Part shown: positions 58,201 to 64,000 of the stretch, piece after piece
Layout of the letters: each line of letters opens with the position of its first letter
Numbering within the stretch: the first letter of the stretch is position 1
Assembly: GCF_029433115.1 (NCBI RefSeq)
Contig: NZ_JARNTV010000015.1
Span: forward strand, 16,038-80,037
Reading direction: 5' to 3'
Source of the DNA: Sphingomonas sp. AOB5
GTDB lineage: Bacteria > Pseudomonadota > Alphaproteobacteria > Sphingomonadales > Sphingomonadaceae
DNA: 64,000 nucleotides
Notes under the pieces: model-generated
Told to the model about the DNA's origin: nothing
Seen by the model: the letters and a program-made list of their open reading frames with translations, nothing else
The model's database searches: none
Program-made: the position numbers and the translations under genes

Positions 58201-59730
58201 AGTGTGACCGGCAATGCGCCGCTGGGCAGCGGCACTGTCACGATCGGATCGGGTGCGCAGTTGAACTATACCGCGACCAGCAACCTGACCTTCGCCAACG
58301 CGCTGTCCGGCGCGGGAAGCTTCAACAAGCTGGGCACGGGGATGCTGACCTTCTCCAATCCCTTCTCGGTCGGGTCGCTGAGCGTTGCGACGGGCCGGGT
58401 GCGGATCAATACGGTGGCCACCACCAACGCCACCGTCGCCTCCGGTGCGACGCTGGACGGCACCGGCCGGATCGTCGGCACCCTTACCAACAACGGCACG
58501 GTCGCGCCGGGCAACAGCATCGGCACGCTCACCGTGCAGGGCAATTATGTCCATGGATCGGGATCGGTGCTGGAGATCGAGTTCGATGGCGCGGGGGGGA
58601 TCGACAAGCTCGATGTGACGGGCACGGCGACCCTCAATGGCGGGACGCTGCGCTTCGTCTCGATCGGCGCGGCGGAAGGGTCGGGGGGCACCTTCCTCAC
58701 TGCCGCGGGGGGCGTCACCGGCACCTTCGCCACCGTGGAAACGGTCGGCGCACAGCTGCCGCTGGCGGTGATCTACCTGACCAACAGCGCGATCATGGCG
58801 CCGTCGGTCCTCACCGCCCGCCCCTCCACGGTCAACGCGCAATCCTTCGCGGCGGCGGACACCGCGTTCGGCTTCGTTGATACCGTCGCCGATGCGCCGC
58901 GCTCGGGCCAAGGCACGCGCCTGTGGCTGCAGGGCTTCGGCGCCGACGGCAATCGCAGCGCATCGGGCACCACGCTTTCCTATGGCCATCGCAGCCATGG
59001 CCTGAGCGGCGGGCTGATCGTGCCTGCGGGCAATGGCTGGTCGTTCGGCGTTTCGGGCGGCTGGGCGAAGGGCGATATCGAACTCGGCGCCAATGGCGGT
59101 GGAGGCGATCAGGACAGCCTGCTCGGATCGGTGCAGCTAGGCTATTCGGGCAATGGCGCATCCTTCTCGGCCGGTGTCGTCGCGGGCAAGGTCGAGCAGG
59201 ACACGCTGCGCAACGTCAGCTTCAACGGCTTCTCGGCCAGCGTCAGCGGCGAGACCAGTTCGTCGCTGATCGGCGGCTGGGTGTCGGGCGACGTCCGGCT
59301 CGGGTCGGCGGGCGGCTGGGACTTCGGCGTCAGCGGCCGTGGCAGCATCGTCCGCCAGAGCCAGGACGGGTACACCGAAAGCGGCACCAGCCCGCTGCGC
59401 CTGACCGTCGGCGATATCGAGACGACCACGCTCGAGGGCCGGGCGGGCCTGTCGGCGAAGCGCAGCTTTGCGGGCGGTGTCGATCTCCGCTTCGATGCGG
59501 GCGCGCGTTATCTGGGTGCGACCGGCGACCGGGCGATCCCGGTGACCTTCGCCGCCAGCAATGCAGGTATCGTGCTGCACGGCGACACGCGTGACGGCGT
59601 GCAGGGCTATGCCGCGGCGCGGCTCGATTACCGTGTCTCCGAACGTGTGACGATCGGCGCGGGCTATTCGGGGCAGGTCGGCCAGACCGATCGCCACGAA
59701 GGCCGTGTCGGCGTGAGCATCGGCTTCTGA
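55288..59730 (+). CDS. Autotransporter adhesin-like protein with PATR repeats
   Basis: 1480 residues. Signal peptide (KLALFATASFLSLVAATPAW, cut after AWA), then a long beta-helical passenger. From about residue 385 to 1060 there are about ten passenger-associated repeats of the type GSGxLxKxGxGxLxLTGxNSYxGGTxIxAGxLxV, and before the barrel the usual closing segment (TLTNNGTVAPGNSIGTLTVQ). The autotransporter beta-barrel runs from about residue 1205 (LWLQGFGADGNRSASGTTLS) to the terminal phenylalanine (VGVSIGF). Such type Va proteins are displayed on, or released from, the cell surface, often in adhesion or biofilm. No protease or esterase motif was found in the passenger. GTG start after GAGGGGATA. 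It sits between the response regulator and the DUF1176 pair and has the copy B element upstream. Confidence 0.93.
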   Translation: MFQYRNRSQRKLALFATASFLSLVAATPAWADCDPTPVTEPIGNITANGTTVSCTAANSGKTIVSNADSVEVHVQPGATLDNSSVTLNGYLNSLNFAGGSSSNNLSFVTTGLGGQIIFANGSSATNLSATVTGDSGYIRILAGATVTAAPGNIVLSNAPGQYSTFSLLGTLSATGNNGGAYLLTGGSSSQTFNIHGTLNAAPNGLLINAGDGDDDISLIAGAVIGGGTGNNLLFDGGNGNDRLFIAGGGTSNYSSINIEQLYVTPGAGNTRILNGSGDYSQVQLGAGTTSVSSLSALGQSNSFIQLGFNSRLLLDLTGPASFGHSITGPGTIQQDGQAVTYTGNGTGFTGSFLLSSGTATIASNNAFGTGTITTNGSLELTGVTVGNNIGGSGTVTKVGPGTGVLSGNNSYAGGTFVQGGILSITNTNAVSSSTVTVGPGATFDLNFATDQTFSNDITGQGGVSKSGAGIATLTGNNNYSGGTVINAGGIRVDDLARLGTGPVVVANSNSFLILNYNGAAPLVLATPFLSGNGGFIKEGTGELELGGINSWAGGTAVRAGTLRLASGDAAGTGQIRVDAGATLALGNNFSSPSVSNNISGAGTILIDTPGGAALYGDNSGFTGTINLASANAYLYAQTGQSLGAGTVNLGGGGTLLEFDNPNNEIVVATLTGSGTFEKRGNGVLDLTGTNSLTGNVDVRSGTLRVASGANIGTATVNLDSGAFLDVNTSGSTTLGNTITGQGRLQKSGIGTLLVTGTNSYSGGTDIFAGAIRVTDVSALGTGPISVYNGAFLDLSIAGSATLAVNASGSGKLRKSNVGDLTLTGTSLTGGIDITGGRVIVNSVAALGGGPVSTAADTQLVFDISTTQTSSVAISGAGAVTKNGSGTLVMQNANSFTGGTVINAGRLGLNDGGALGSGTVLVQLGAILGIGDITLANNVTGGGQIIKTAGGNAVLTGVNSHSGGIDIQAGSVSVTGNAPLGSGTVTIGSGAQLNYTATSNLTFANALSGAGSFNKLGTGMLTFSNPFSVGSLSVATGRVRINTVATTNATVASGATLDGTGRIVGTLTNNGTVAPGNSIGTLTVQGNYVHGSGSVLEIEFDGAGGIDKLDVTGTATLNGGTLRFVSIGAAEGSGGTFLTAAGGVTGTFATVETVGAQLPLAVIYLTNSAIMAPSVLTARPSTVNAQSFAAADTAFGFVDTVADAPRSGQGTRLWLQGFGADGNRSASGTTLSYGHRSHGLSGGLIVPAGNGWSFGVSGGWAKGDIELGANGGGGDQDSLLGSVQLGYSGNGASFSAGVVAGKVEQDTLRNVSFNGFSASVSGETSSSLIGGWVSGDVRLGSAGGWDFGVSGRGSIVRQSQDGYTESGTSPLRLTVGDIETTTLEGRAGLSAKRSFAGGVDLRFDAGARYLGATGDRAIPVTFAASNAGIVLHGDTRDGVQGYAAARLDYRVSERVTIGAGYSGQVGQTDRHEGRVGVSIGF

Positions 59731-59748
59731 GGGCCTTGCCTTCAGGTC

Positions 59749-59830
59749 CCCCGCGATCATTTTCCACACCTGAGATGATCGCGGGGATGGGGTGGAGTGC
59801 CAGGCCAGAGGCGCTCCACCCCGCTTTTTT
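59749..59830 (+). terminator. Tandem hairpins ending in a T6 tract
   Basis: First hairpin: perfect 12-bp stem CCCCGCGATCAT / ATGATCGCGGGG (59749-59760, 59775-59786). Second: 13-bp stem with one G-U pair (59789-59801 against 59810-59822) followed by GCTTTTTT (59823-59830). Good intrinsic termination after the autotransporter. It also shows that ATGs at 59775 and 59787 are inside hairpins and not gene starts. Confidence 0.88.
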
Positions 59831-59840
59831 GCTGCGCGCG

Positions 59841-60800
59841 ATGCTGGTGCTCCTGTCGCTGCTGATGCTGGGCGCCTCGCCGCCGCGCGACGCTGTCGAG
59901 ATGCGCAGCGGCGACTGGCATTTGCTGTGCGACAACTGGAACGCCTGCCGCATCACCGGCATCGCGCCGGACAGCCGCAACGGGCGGGCGCTGGTACTGA
60001 TCGATCGCAGCGCGGTGCCGGGATCGACCTATCGCGTGCGGATCATATTCCAGGGCGTCCGCGAACCATGGCGCGAGTTGCGGCTCTTTCCCGGCAATCC
60101 CCGCAGCCTGCCGCCGCCGCTGCGGCTGGAGTTCGAGCCTTATGGCGTGCCGGACATCCACTTCCTCGTCGATCGCGACCGCAGCGTCTCGCGCTTCCTC
60201 GGCCTGCTCGCTGCGCCCGGCCGTGCGGTGATCAGCGCGAGCGGCCTGCATGTCGCGGACATGCCGCGCGGCGATATCCGCGCGCTGCTCGCCCGGATCG
60301 AGCGCGAGCAGCGACGGCATCCCGAACTGCCCGAGGCGGATGATTCGGGACCACGCTTCGATTTCGAGTTTCACCGCGTGCGGCAGCGGCCCGATCGCGA
60401 GCTTCCACCGGGCATGCACAGGCCATGCGGGCGCGTCGCGGATCGCGGGTCGCTCGGCTGGCAGCTCGACAGCGCGCATCGCATGTGGATCGTCCAATGT
60501 CTCGGCCGCTCGCGCATTTTTGTCGAGATACGCGATGGCGCGGTTCAGCCGATCGGCCCGGACCTGCTGCCAGGAGGGCTGCCCGCCGGGGTGGCTGCAT
60601 TCGATCCTGAAGAGGCGATGCTCACGCTCGCTACGGGCAGGGAGGGCCGCACGGATTGCGGCGAGCGTCGCAGCTGGGGCTGGGTGGAAAGCGAGGGATT
60701 TGTGAGCGTTCGTGTTCAATCGATGCCGATGTGCCGCGGCATTCCATCCGAATTCTGGCCGGATCGCTGGTCGGCGCGGCGCTGGCGGGTGCTGGGCTGA
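59841..60800 (+). CDS. DUF1176-like secreted protein (first of two)
   Basis: 319 residues from ATG 59841, chosen because it follows the terminator and begins a signal peptide (MLVLLSLLMLGASPP). GDWHLLCDNWNACRITGIAP matches the start of the DUF1176 family, and the C-terminal part has DCGERRSWGWVESEGFVSVR and MCRGIPSEFWPDRW, paralleling the next gene. Cysteines are paired along the chain, suggesting a disulfide-bonded periplasmic or outer-surface protein of unknown function. No strong ribosome site is seen. It overlaps the second copy by one base (TGATG at 60798-60802). Confidence 0.72.
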   Translation: MLVLLSLLMLGASPPRDAVEMRSGDWHLLCDNWNACRITGIAPDSRNGRALVLIDRSAVPGSTYRVRIIFQGVREPWRELRLFPGNPRSLPPPLRLEFEPYGVPDIHFLVDRDRSVSRFLGLLAAPGRAVISASGLHVADMPRGDIRALLARIEREQRRHPELPEADDSGPRFDFEFHRVRQRPDRELPPGMHRPCGRVADRGSLGWQLDSAHRMWIVQCLGRSRIFVEIRDGAVQPIGPDLLPGGLPAGVAAFDPEEAMLTLATGREGRTDCGERRSWGWVESEGFVSVRVQSMPMCRGIPSEFWPDRWSARRWRVLG

Positions 60801-61906
60801 TGGCGATGCTCAAGACGCTGCTGATGACGCTGGCGATCGGCCTGTTCGGGCGGGACCAGGAATGGACCGCGCCCGAAGTGCGCGAATATGACGACTGGTC
60901 GGTCGCGTGCGACAATGGCCGCCGCTGCGAAGCGATCAGCGCCTCGGCGGAATATTCCCAGCGCCTTCGCGAAAGTGATGCGGGCGATCTGGCGATGCCG
61001 CTGCTGCGCGTGGTGCGAGAGGCCGGGCCGGGCAAGCTGCCGCGCCTGTTCGTCGACCGGCGCGTGTGGGCCGACCGTCCGGCACCGCGCAAGCTGACCC
61101 TCCATGTCTATTATGACGGCGATGGCGACCGCACCGGGCGCGCCTATCGGCTGATCGCTTCGCCCTCCGGACTGGACGAAGTCGATCCGCGCGACGTGCC
61201 GGCCTTTCTCGCCGAGAGCGCCCGCTCCTCGCACGCCGCCACGCGGCTTTCCGATGGATCGATGCACGGCCTGATCACCACGCGCGGCATGGTGGCGGCG
61301 CTACGTTTTGTCGACGAGGTGCAGGGGCGGCGCGACAATGTGACGGCGATCTATGCGCGCGGCTCGCGCCCGGCCTCGGCGGTCTATCCGCCCAAGCCGC
61401 TGCCCATGCCGGCGGCGGTGCGCGGTACCGGTGGACGGCGCGAGACGGCGGCCGAGATGTCGGCGCTGCGATCGTTGCGCGACGGGATCTGCGGCACCGG
61501 TGTCGATCCGCGCACCCTGACCGCGAAACTCTATCACCTCGCCAATGGCCATAAGCTCTGGTCGGTCGATTGCGGCGTGTTCAACGGCAGCGATGCGCTG
61601 CTCTGGCTGATCGATCCAGGCACCGGCGTGCCCGAGGTTCGCAACCTGCCCCGGCCGGAACAGGGCCGCCCGTCGATCGTCCCCTATCTGCCGGAGAGCA
61701 GCTTCGATCACATGACCGGCGTAATCACCGCGCGCTATTTCGATTCCAGCCGCGGCGATTGCGGGTGGGAGCGCAAATGGGCATGGACTGGTTCCAGGTT
61801 CGAAATGATCGAGGCGCGCGAGATGCGCGCCTGTATCGGCATCCTGCCCGAACGGTGGCTGGTCACCTATCGGACGCAGGCGCGACGGGGAGAGGGCCGG
61901 CGGTGA
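60800..61906 (+). CDS. DUF1176-like secreted protein (second of two)
   Basis: 368 residues. The start MAMLKTLLMTLAIGLFG forms a signal peptide; REYDDWSVACDNGRRCEAIS is the DUF1176 opening and GDCGWERKWAWTGSRFEMIE plus MRACIGILPERWLVTYR the closing segment, with the same order of conserved Cys, Trp and Phe as the preceding gene. Function unknown; the family is found mostly in Gram-negative envelopes. ATG at 60800 overlaps the first copy's stop; its own stop overlaps the GTG of the kinase (GTGA at 61903-61906). The tight coupling with the histidine kinase suggests a signalling or envelope-monitoring role, by inference. Confidence 0.8.
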   Translation: MAMLKTLLMTLAIGLFGRDQEWTAPEVREYDDWSVACDNGRRCEAISASAEYSQRLRESDAGDLAMPLLRVVREAGPGKLPRLFVDRRVWADRPAPRKLTLHVYYDGDGDRTGRAYRLIASPSGLDEVDPRDVPAFLAESARSSHAATRLSDGSMHGLITTRGMVAALRFVDEVQGRRDNVTAIYARGSRPASAVYPPKPLPMPAAVRGTGGRRETAAEMSALRSLRDGICGTGVDPRTLTAKLYHLANGHKLWSVDCGVFNGSDALLWLIDPGTGVPEVRNLPRPEQGRPSIVPYLPESSFDHMTGVITARYFDSSRGDCGWERKWAWTGSRFEMIEAREMRACIGILPERWLVTYRTQARRGEGRR

Positions 61907-63849
61907 AGGCGGGCGTGACGGCGGGATGGATCGGCCGCATCCGGGGCGATGCGGGGCTCTGGGCCGCGGCGGCGCTGATCTTTGTCGCCGTGCAATTGCT
62001 GTTCTGGCTGATGGTCGGCTGGGGCGAGACCGCGGTGCGCCCGGCATCGCTGACCGCGCGGCCCTGGGTCGAATATCAGAGCCTCGACGAAGCCGGAAAG
62101 CCGGTCGGCGCCCCGGCGCGCGCGGCCTATGACATCGATCCGATCTACAATGCGCCGATCGGCCGCGGCAGCCCGCGCGCGGCCTTCCTGATCCCGTTCG
62201 ATCTGGCGCAGCCGCAGGACGATCTCGCCTTCTTCCTCGCCAGCACGCAGGGGCTGGAGGAGATCGAGGTCAACGGCCATCTGCTCCAGCCCAACGTGCC
62301 GCTCAATGCCCTGCGCGGGGCGTCGGATGGCGAGGCGGTCTTCTACATGTTGCCCAAGGGCGCGCTGAAGGCCGGGCGCAACCAGATCCGGGTGCTGGTG
62401 GAGACACAGAGCGCGATCATCGCACTGGCGCCCTTCTCGATCGGCCCGGCGGAGGAAGCGGCGCGCGCGGTGAAGGCGGCCGAACTGGTCGGCAAGACGC
62501 TGCCCACGGTCGCGGTATCCTTCCTGCTGTTCGCGATCCTGCTGTGCATGGTGGTCAACTGGCCCGCCGAGGACCGGCCACGCGTGCGCGCGCTGCTCGC
62601 CTTGCTCGCGCTGTGGATGGCGCGGACCTATTTCATCACCTTCCAGACGCCGTTCGAGATCCCGTTCCTCTTCACCTATTTCATCTATTATCTGCTCGAG
62701 ACCTCGGCGCTGATGGCGTTCGGCCGCTATGTGGTGATCGAGGGACAGCTCGATCCGCGCTGGCGGCGCGGGATCGGCTGGCTGTGGATCGCGCTGATCG
62801 CGGGGACGGTGATCGCGACCGGACTGGGGCTGGCGATGGGACCCTCGGCCCAGCATCTGATGAAGCGGCTGCCGCAGGCGGTGGGGATCGCGTCGCTGCT
62901 GGTCGGCGTGGGTTCGCTGCTGGTGCTGGCGCGCTCTGCCGCGCAATCTGCGGACGGCCGCCTGATCGAGCGCGGCGCGCTGATGCTGTGCATGACGGCG
63001 TTTCTGGTCGATGCGGCGGACTCGGCGTTCGGACTGACCGTGCCGTTTGCGACCGGCCTGCCGCTCACCTTCTATATCGCGGCGCCTGCAGGCATCCTGC
63101 TCGGTCTGGGCGTGATCATGTCCGCCGCGCGCGAGGCGACCGAGGCGCGGCGCACGGTGATGACCGCGAACCGGGTGCTGGCCGAACGGCTGGCGCAGCG
63201 CGAGGCCGAGCTCGACCGCACGCACGAGACGCAGCAGCAGATGCTGCGCCGTCAGGTGATGCTGGAGGAGCGCCAGCGCATCGTGCGCGACATGCATGAC
63301 GGGATCGGCGGGCAGTTGCTCGGGCTGATGATGCAGGTGCGCGGCGGGGCGATTGCCGGGCCGCAGATCGAGGCTGGGCTGCAATCGAGCATCGCCGATC
63401 TGCGTCTGATCGTCGATTCGATGGACACGGCGGAGGAGAGCCTGGTCGAGACGCTCCGCTCGCTCGAGCATCGCGTGCGTCCGCAGATCGAAGCGGCCGG
63501 CATGGCGTTCCACTTCTTCGACGAGGCGCAGGACGGGATCGCACCGCCCGGCCCCCGCGCGACGCTCCAGATCCTGCGCATCCTGCAGGAGGCAGTGACC
63601 AACGCAGTGCGCCATTCCGGGGCGAGCGAGATCCGGCTGGAGACGGCATCGGATGCGGACGAGCTGCGGATCAGCGTGGCCGACAATGGCAAGGGGATCG
63701 GCGCGGCGGTGCGGCGTGGGCGCGGGCTGAAGAGCATGGAGACGCGTGCCGGTGCGGTCGGCGGCAGGCTGGCGGTGGAATCGGGGCCCGGCGGCACGCG
63801 CGTGTCGCTGATCCTGCCGCGCGAGGCGATTGCCGCGAACGGCGAGTAA
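61903..63849 (+). CDS. Sensor histidine kinase, 7TM-type sensor, HisKA_3 family
   Basis: 648 residues. TM1 at about residues 19-40, a periplasmic domain of about 150 residues (including FFLASTQGLEEIEVNGHLLQ, jelly-roll like, as in 7TMR-DISM extracellular domains), seven further membrane segments (about 200-410), a coiled region and the kinase core. The phospho-acceptor is H465 in RIVRDMHDGIGGQLLG; the ATPase has NAVRHSGAS (N box) and VADNGKGIG (G1). This NarX/DesK-type kinase fits a LuxR-type response regulator; the one at 54479 is the evident partner although separated by three genes. GTG at 61903 after GGGGAGAGGG. The periplasmic domain could bind a carbohydrate or sense the DUF1176 proteins. 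Confidence 0.9.
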   Translation: MKAGVTAGWIGRIRGDAGLWAAAALIFVAVQLLFWLMVGWGETAVRPASLTARPWVEYQSLDEAGKPVGAPARAAYDIDPIYNAPIGRGSPRAAFLIPFDLAQPQDDLAFFLASTQGLEEIEVNGHLLQPNVPLNALRGASDGEAVFYMLPKGALKAGRNQIRVLVETQSAIIALAPFSIGPAEEAARAVKAAELVGKTLPTVAVSFLLFAILLCMVVNWPAEDRPRVRALLALLALWMARTYFITFQTPFEIPFLFTYFIYYLLETSALMAFGRYVVIEGQLDPRWRRGIGWLWIALIAGTVIATGLGLAMGPSAQHLMKRLPQAVGIASLLVGVGSLLVLARSAAQSADGRLIERGALMLCMTAFLVDAADSAFGLTVPFATGLPLTFYIAAPAGILLGLGVIMSAAREATEARRTVMTANRVLAERLAQREAELDRTHETQQQMLRRQVMLEERQRIVRDMHDGIGGQLLGLMMQVRGGAIAGPQIEAGLQSSIADLRLIVDSMDTAEESLVETLRSLEHRVRPQIEAAGMAFHFFDEAQDGIAPPGPRATLQILRILQEAVTNAVRHSGASEIRLETASDADELRISVADNGKGIGAAVRRGRGLKSMETRAGAVGGRLAVESGPGGTRVSLILPREAIAANGE

Positions 63850-63850
63850 T

Positions 63851-63869
63851 CCCTCCATCTGCGGGGATA
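63851..63869 (+). promoter_or_regulatory. CCCTC-N7-GGGGATA element, copy C
   Basis: CCCTCCATCTGCGGGGATA, immediately after the kinase stop and 66 bases before the next start. The spacer is one base longer than in copies A and B, and the TCCGCACC block is absent, so this copy is weaker evidence. Confidence 0.35.
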
Positions 63870-63899
63870 GGTAAGGGGACAGGACCGGGCGATGATCGT

Positions 63900-63916
63900 G
63901 GCGGAAGGAATCCGCC
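63900..63916 (+). promoter_or_regulatory. Hairpin enclosing the ribosome-binding site of the last gene
   Basis: GGCGGA-AGGAA-TCCGCC, a perfect 6-bp stem whose loop is the Shine-Dalgarno sequence, directly abutting the ATG at 63917. If it forms, it would hide the start region and could act as a translational switch. Confidence 0.45.
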
Positions 63917-64000
63917 ATGCCCCGCATTTCCCTGACCCTGTCCAGTGCCGCATGCTCGCTGACGCTGATCCTGCTCGCCGCCGAACCTGCGCTGGCCCAG
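63917..64000 (+). CDS. Secreted protein, truncated by the window end
   Basis: Only 28 codons are visible: MPRISLTLSSAACSLTLILL then AAEPALAQ, a clear Sec signal peptide with an ALAQ cleavage site. The mature part is outside the window. Its leader resembles those of the autotransporter and two-TM genes (CCCTC-N7-GGGGATA) and contains the ribosome-site hairpin, so it is probably another member of the same regulon. Product type cannot be stated. Confidence 0.6.
   Translation, partial: MPRISLTLSSAACSLTLILLAAEPALAQ

Noticed and set aside
56450..58400. Repeats in the autotransporter as a CRISPR or tandem DNA array
   Set aside because: Repetition is at protein level (beta-helix repeats); DNA units are diverged and lack constant spacers.
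55120..58998. Minus-strand open frame of 1292 codons opposite the autotransporter
   Set aside because: Its product is low-complexity Arg/Gly/Ala-rich without domains; the plus strand encodes a signal peptide, repeats and a complete barrel. High GC3 removes stops from the opposite frame.

Overview
The window reads as chromosomal DNA of an alphaproteobacterium of the order Sphingomonadales. Support: high GC with strongly GC-biased third codon positions, four large TonB-dependent receptors (TBDRs), GTG/TTG starts and ATGA/GTGA overlaps throughout, many Tat-type leaders, and dispersed palindromic repeats. It is dominated by catabolic genes; no rRNA, tRNA, CRISPR array, transposase or plasmid function was seen. 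No database search was possible, so family assignments rest on visible motifs.

Layout. 1-5109: end of a hydroxyacyl-CoA-dehydrogenase-like SDR with a thiolase, convergent with an acyl-CoA ligase/carboxylesterase pair. 5150-12142: a GntR regulator and a serine-hydrolase lipoprotein, divergent from a TBDR, an MHS-type MFS permease and a Tat-exported M28-like protein that seems to lack its metal ligands. 12143-12607: a small low-GC3 reading frame between 13-bp direct repeats. 12608-18840: a TBDR divergent from a GudP-like permease and a Tat-exported protein of unknown function. 19097-24157 (minus strand): a Tat-exported MmgE/PrpD protein, 5-dehydro-4-deoxyglucarate dehydratase, a LysR regulator and a carboxylesterase, divergent from a TBDR that is followed by a MarR regulator.

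27952-53790 is a broad aromatic/isoprenoid-type catabolic region. An AraC regulator diverges from a carotenoid/stilbene oxygenase, hydrolase, MFS, DUF3237 and Tat-PrpD run, which continues into a TBDR, two VOC proteins, an SCP2-type thiolase, a feruloyl-CoA-synthetase-like enzyme and a DUF1295 membrane protein. Then come a thiolase and a DapB-fold dehydrogenase divergent from an acyl-CoA synthetase and a Tat-DUF3237 protein; a second carotenoid oxygenase divergent from an NTF2/SnoaL protein; a double HxlR regulator; and the lower meta-cleavage trio (hydratase, acetaldehyde dehydrogenase, aldolase) under a divergent IclR regulator. The recurring plan is outer-membrane receptor, then exported enzyme, then inner-membrane permease, then CoA-ester or aldol catabolism.

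53875-64000 is a different, all-plus-strand locus: a two-TM protein, a LuxR-type response regulator, a 1480-residue autotransporter, two tandem DUF1176-like secreted proteins, a 7TM-type histidine kinase and the start of another secreted protein. Three of its leaders share CCCTC-N6/7-GGGGATR, a candidate operator. This locus, the seven Tat-exported enzymes or enzyme-like proteins, the duplicated HxlR/Cys-cluster regulator and the direct-repeat-flanked insert are the most promising leads.
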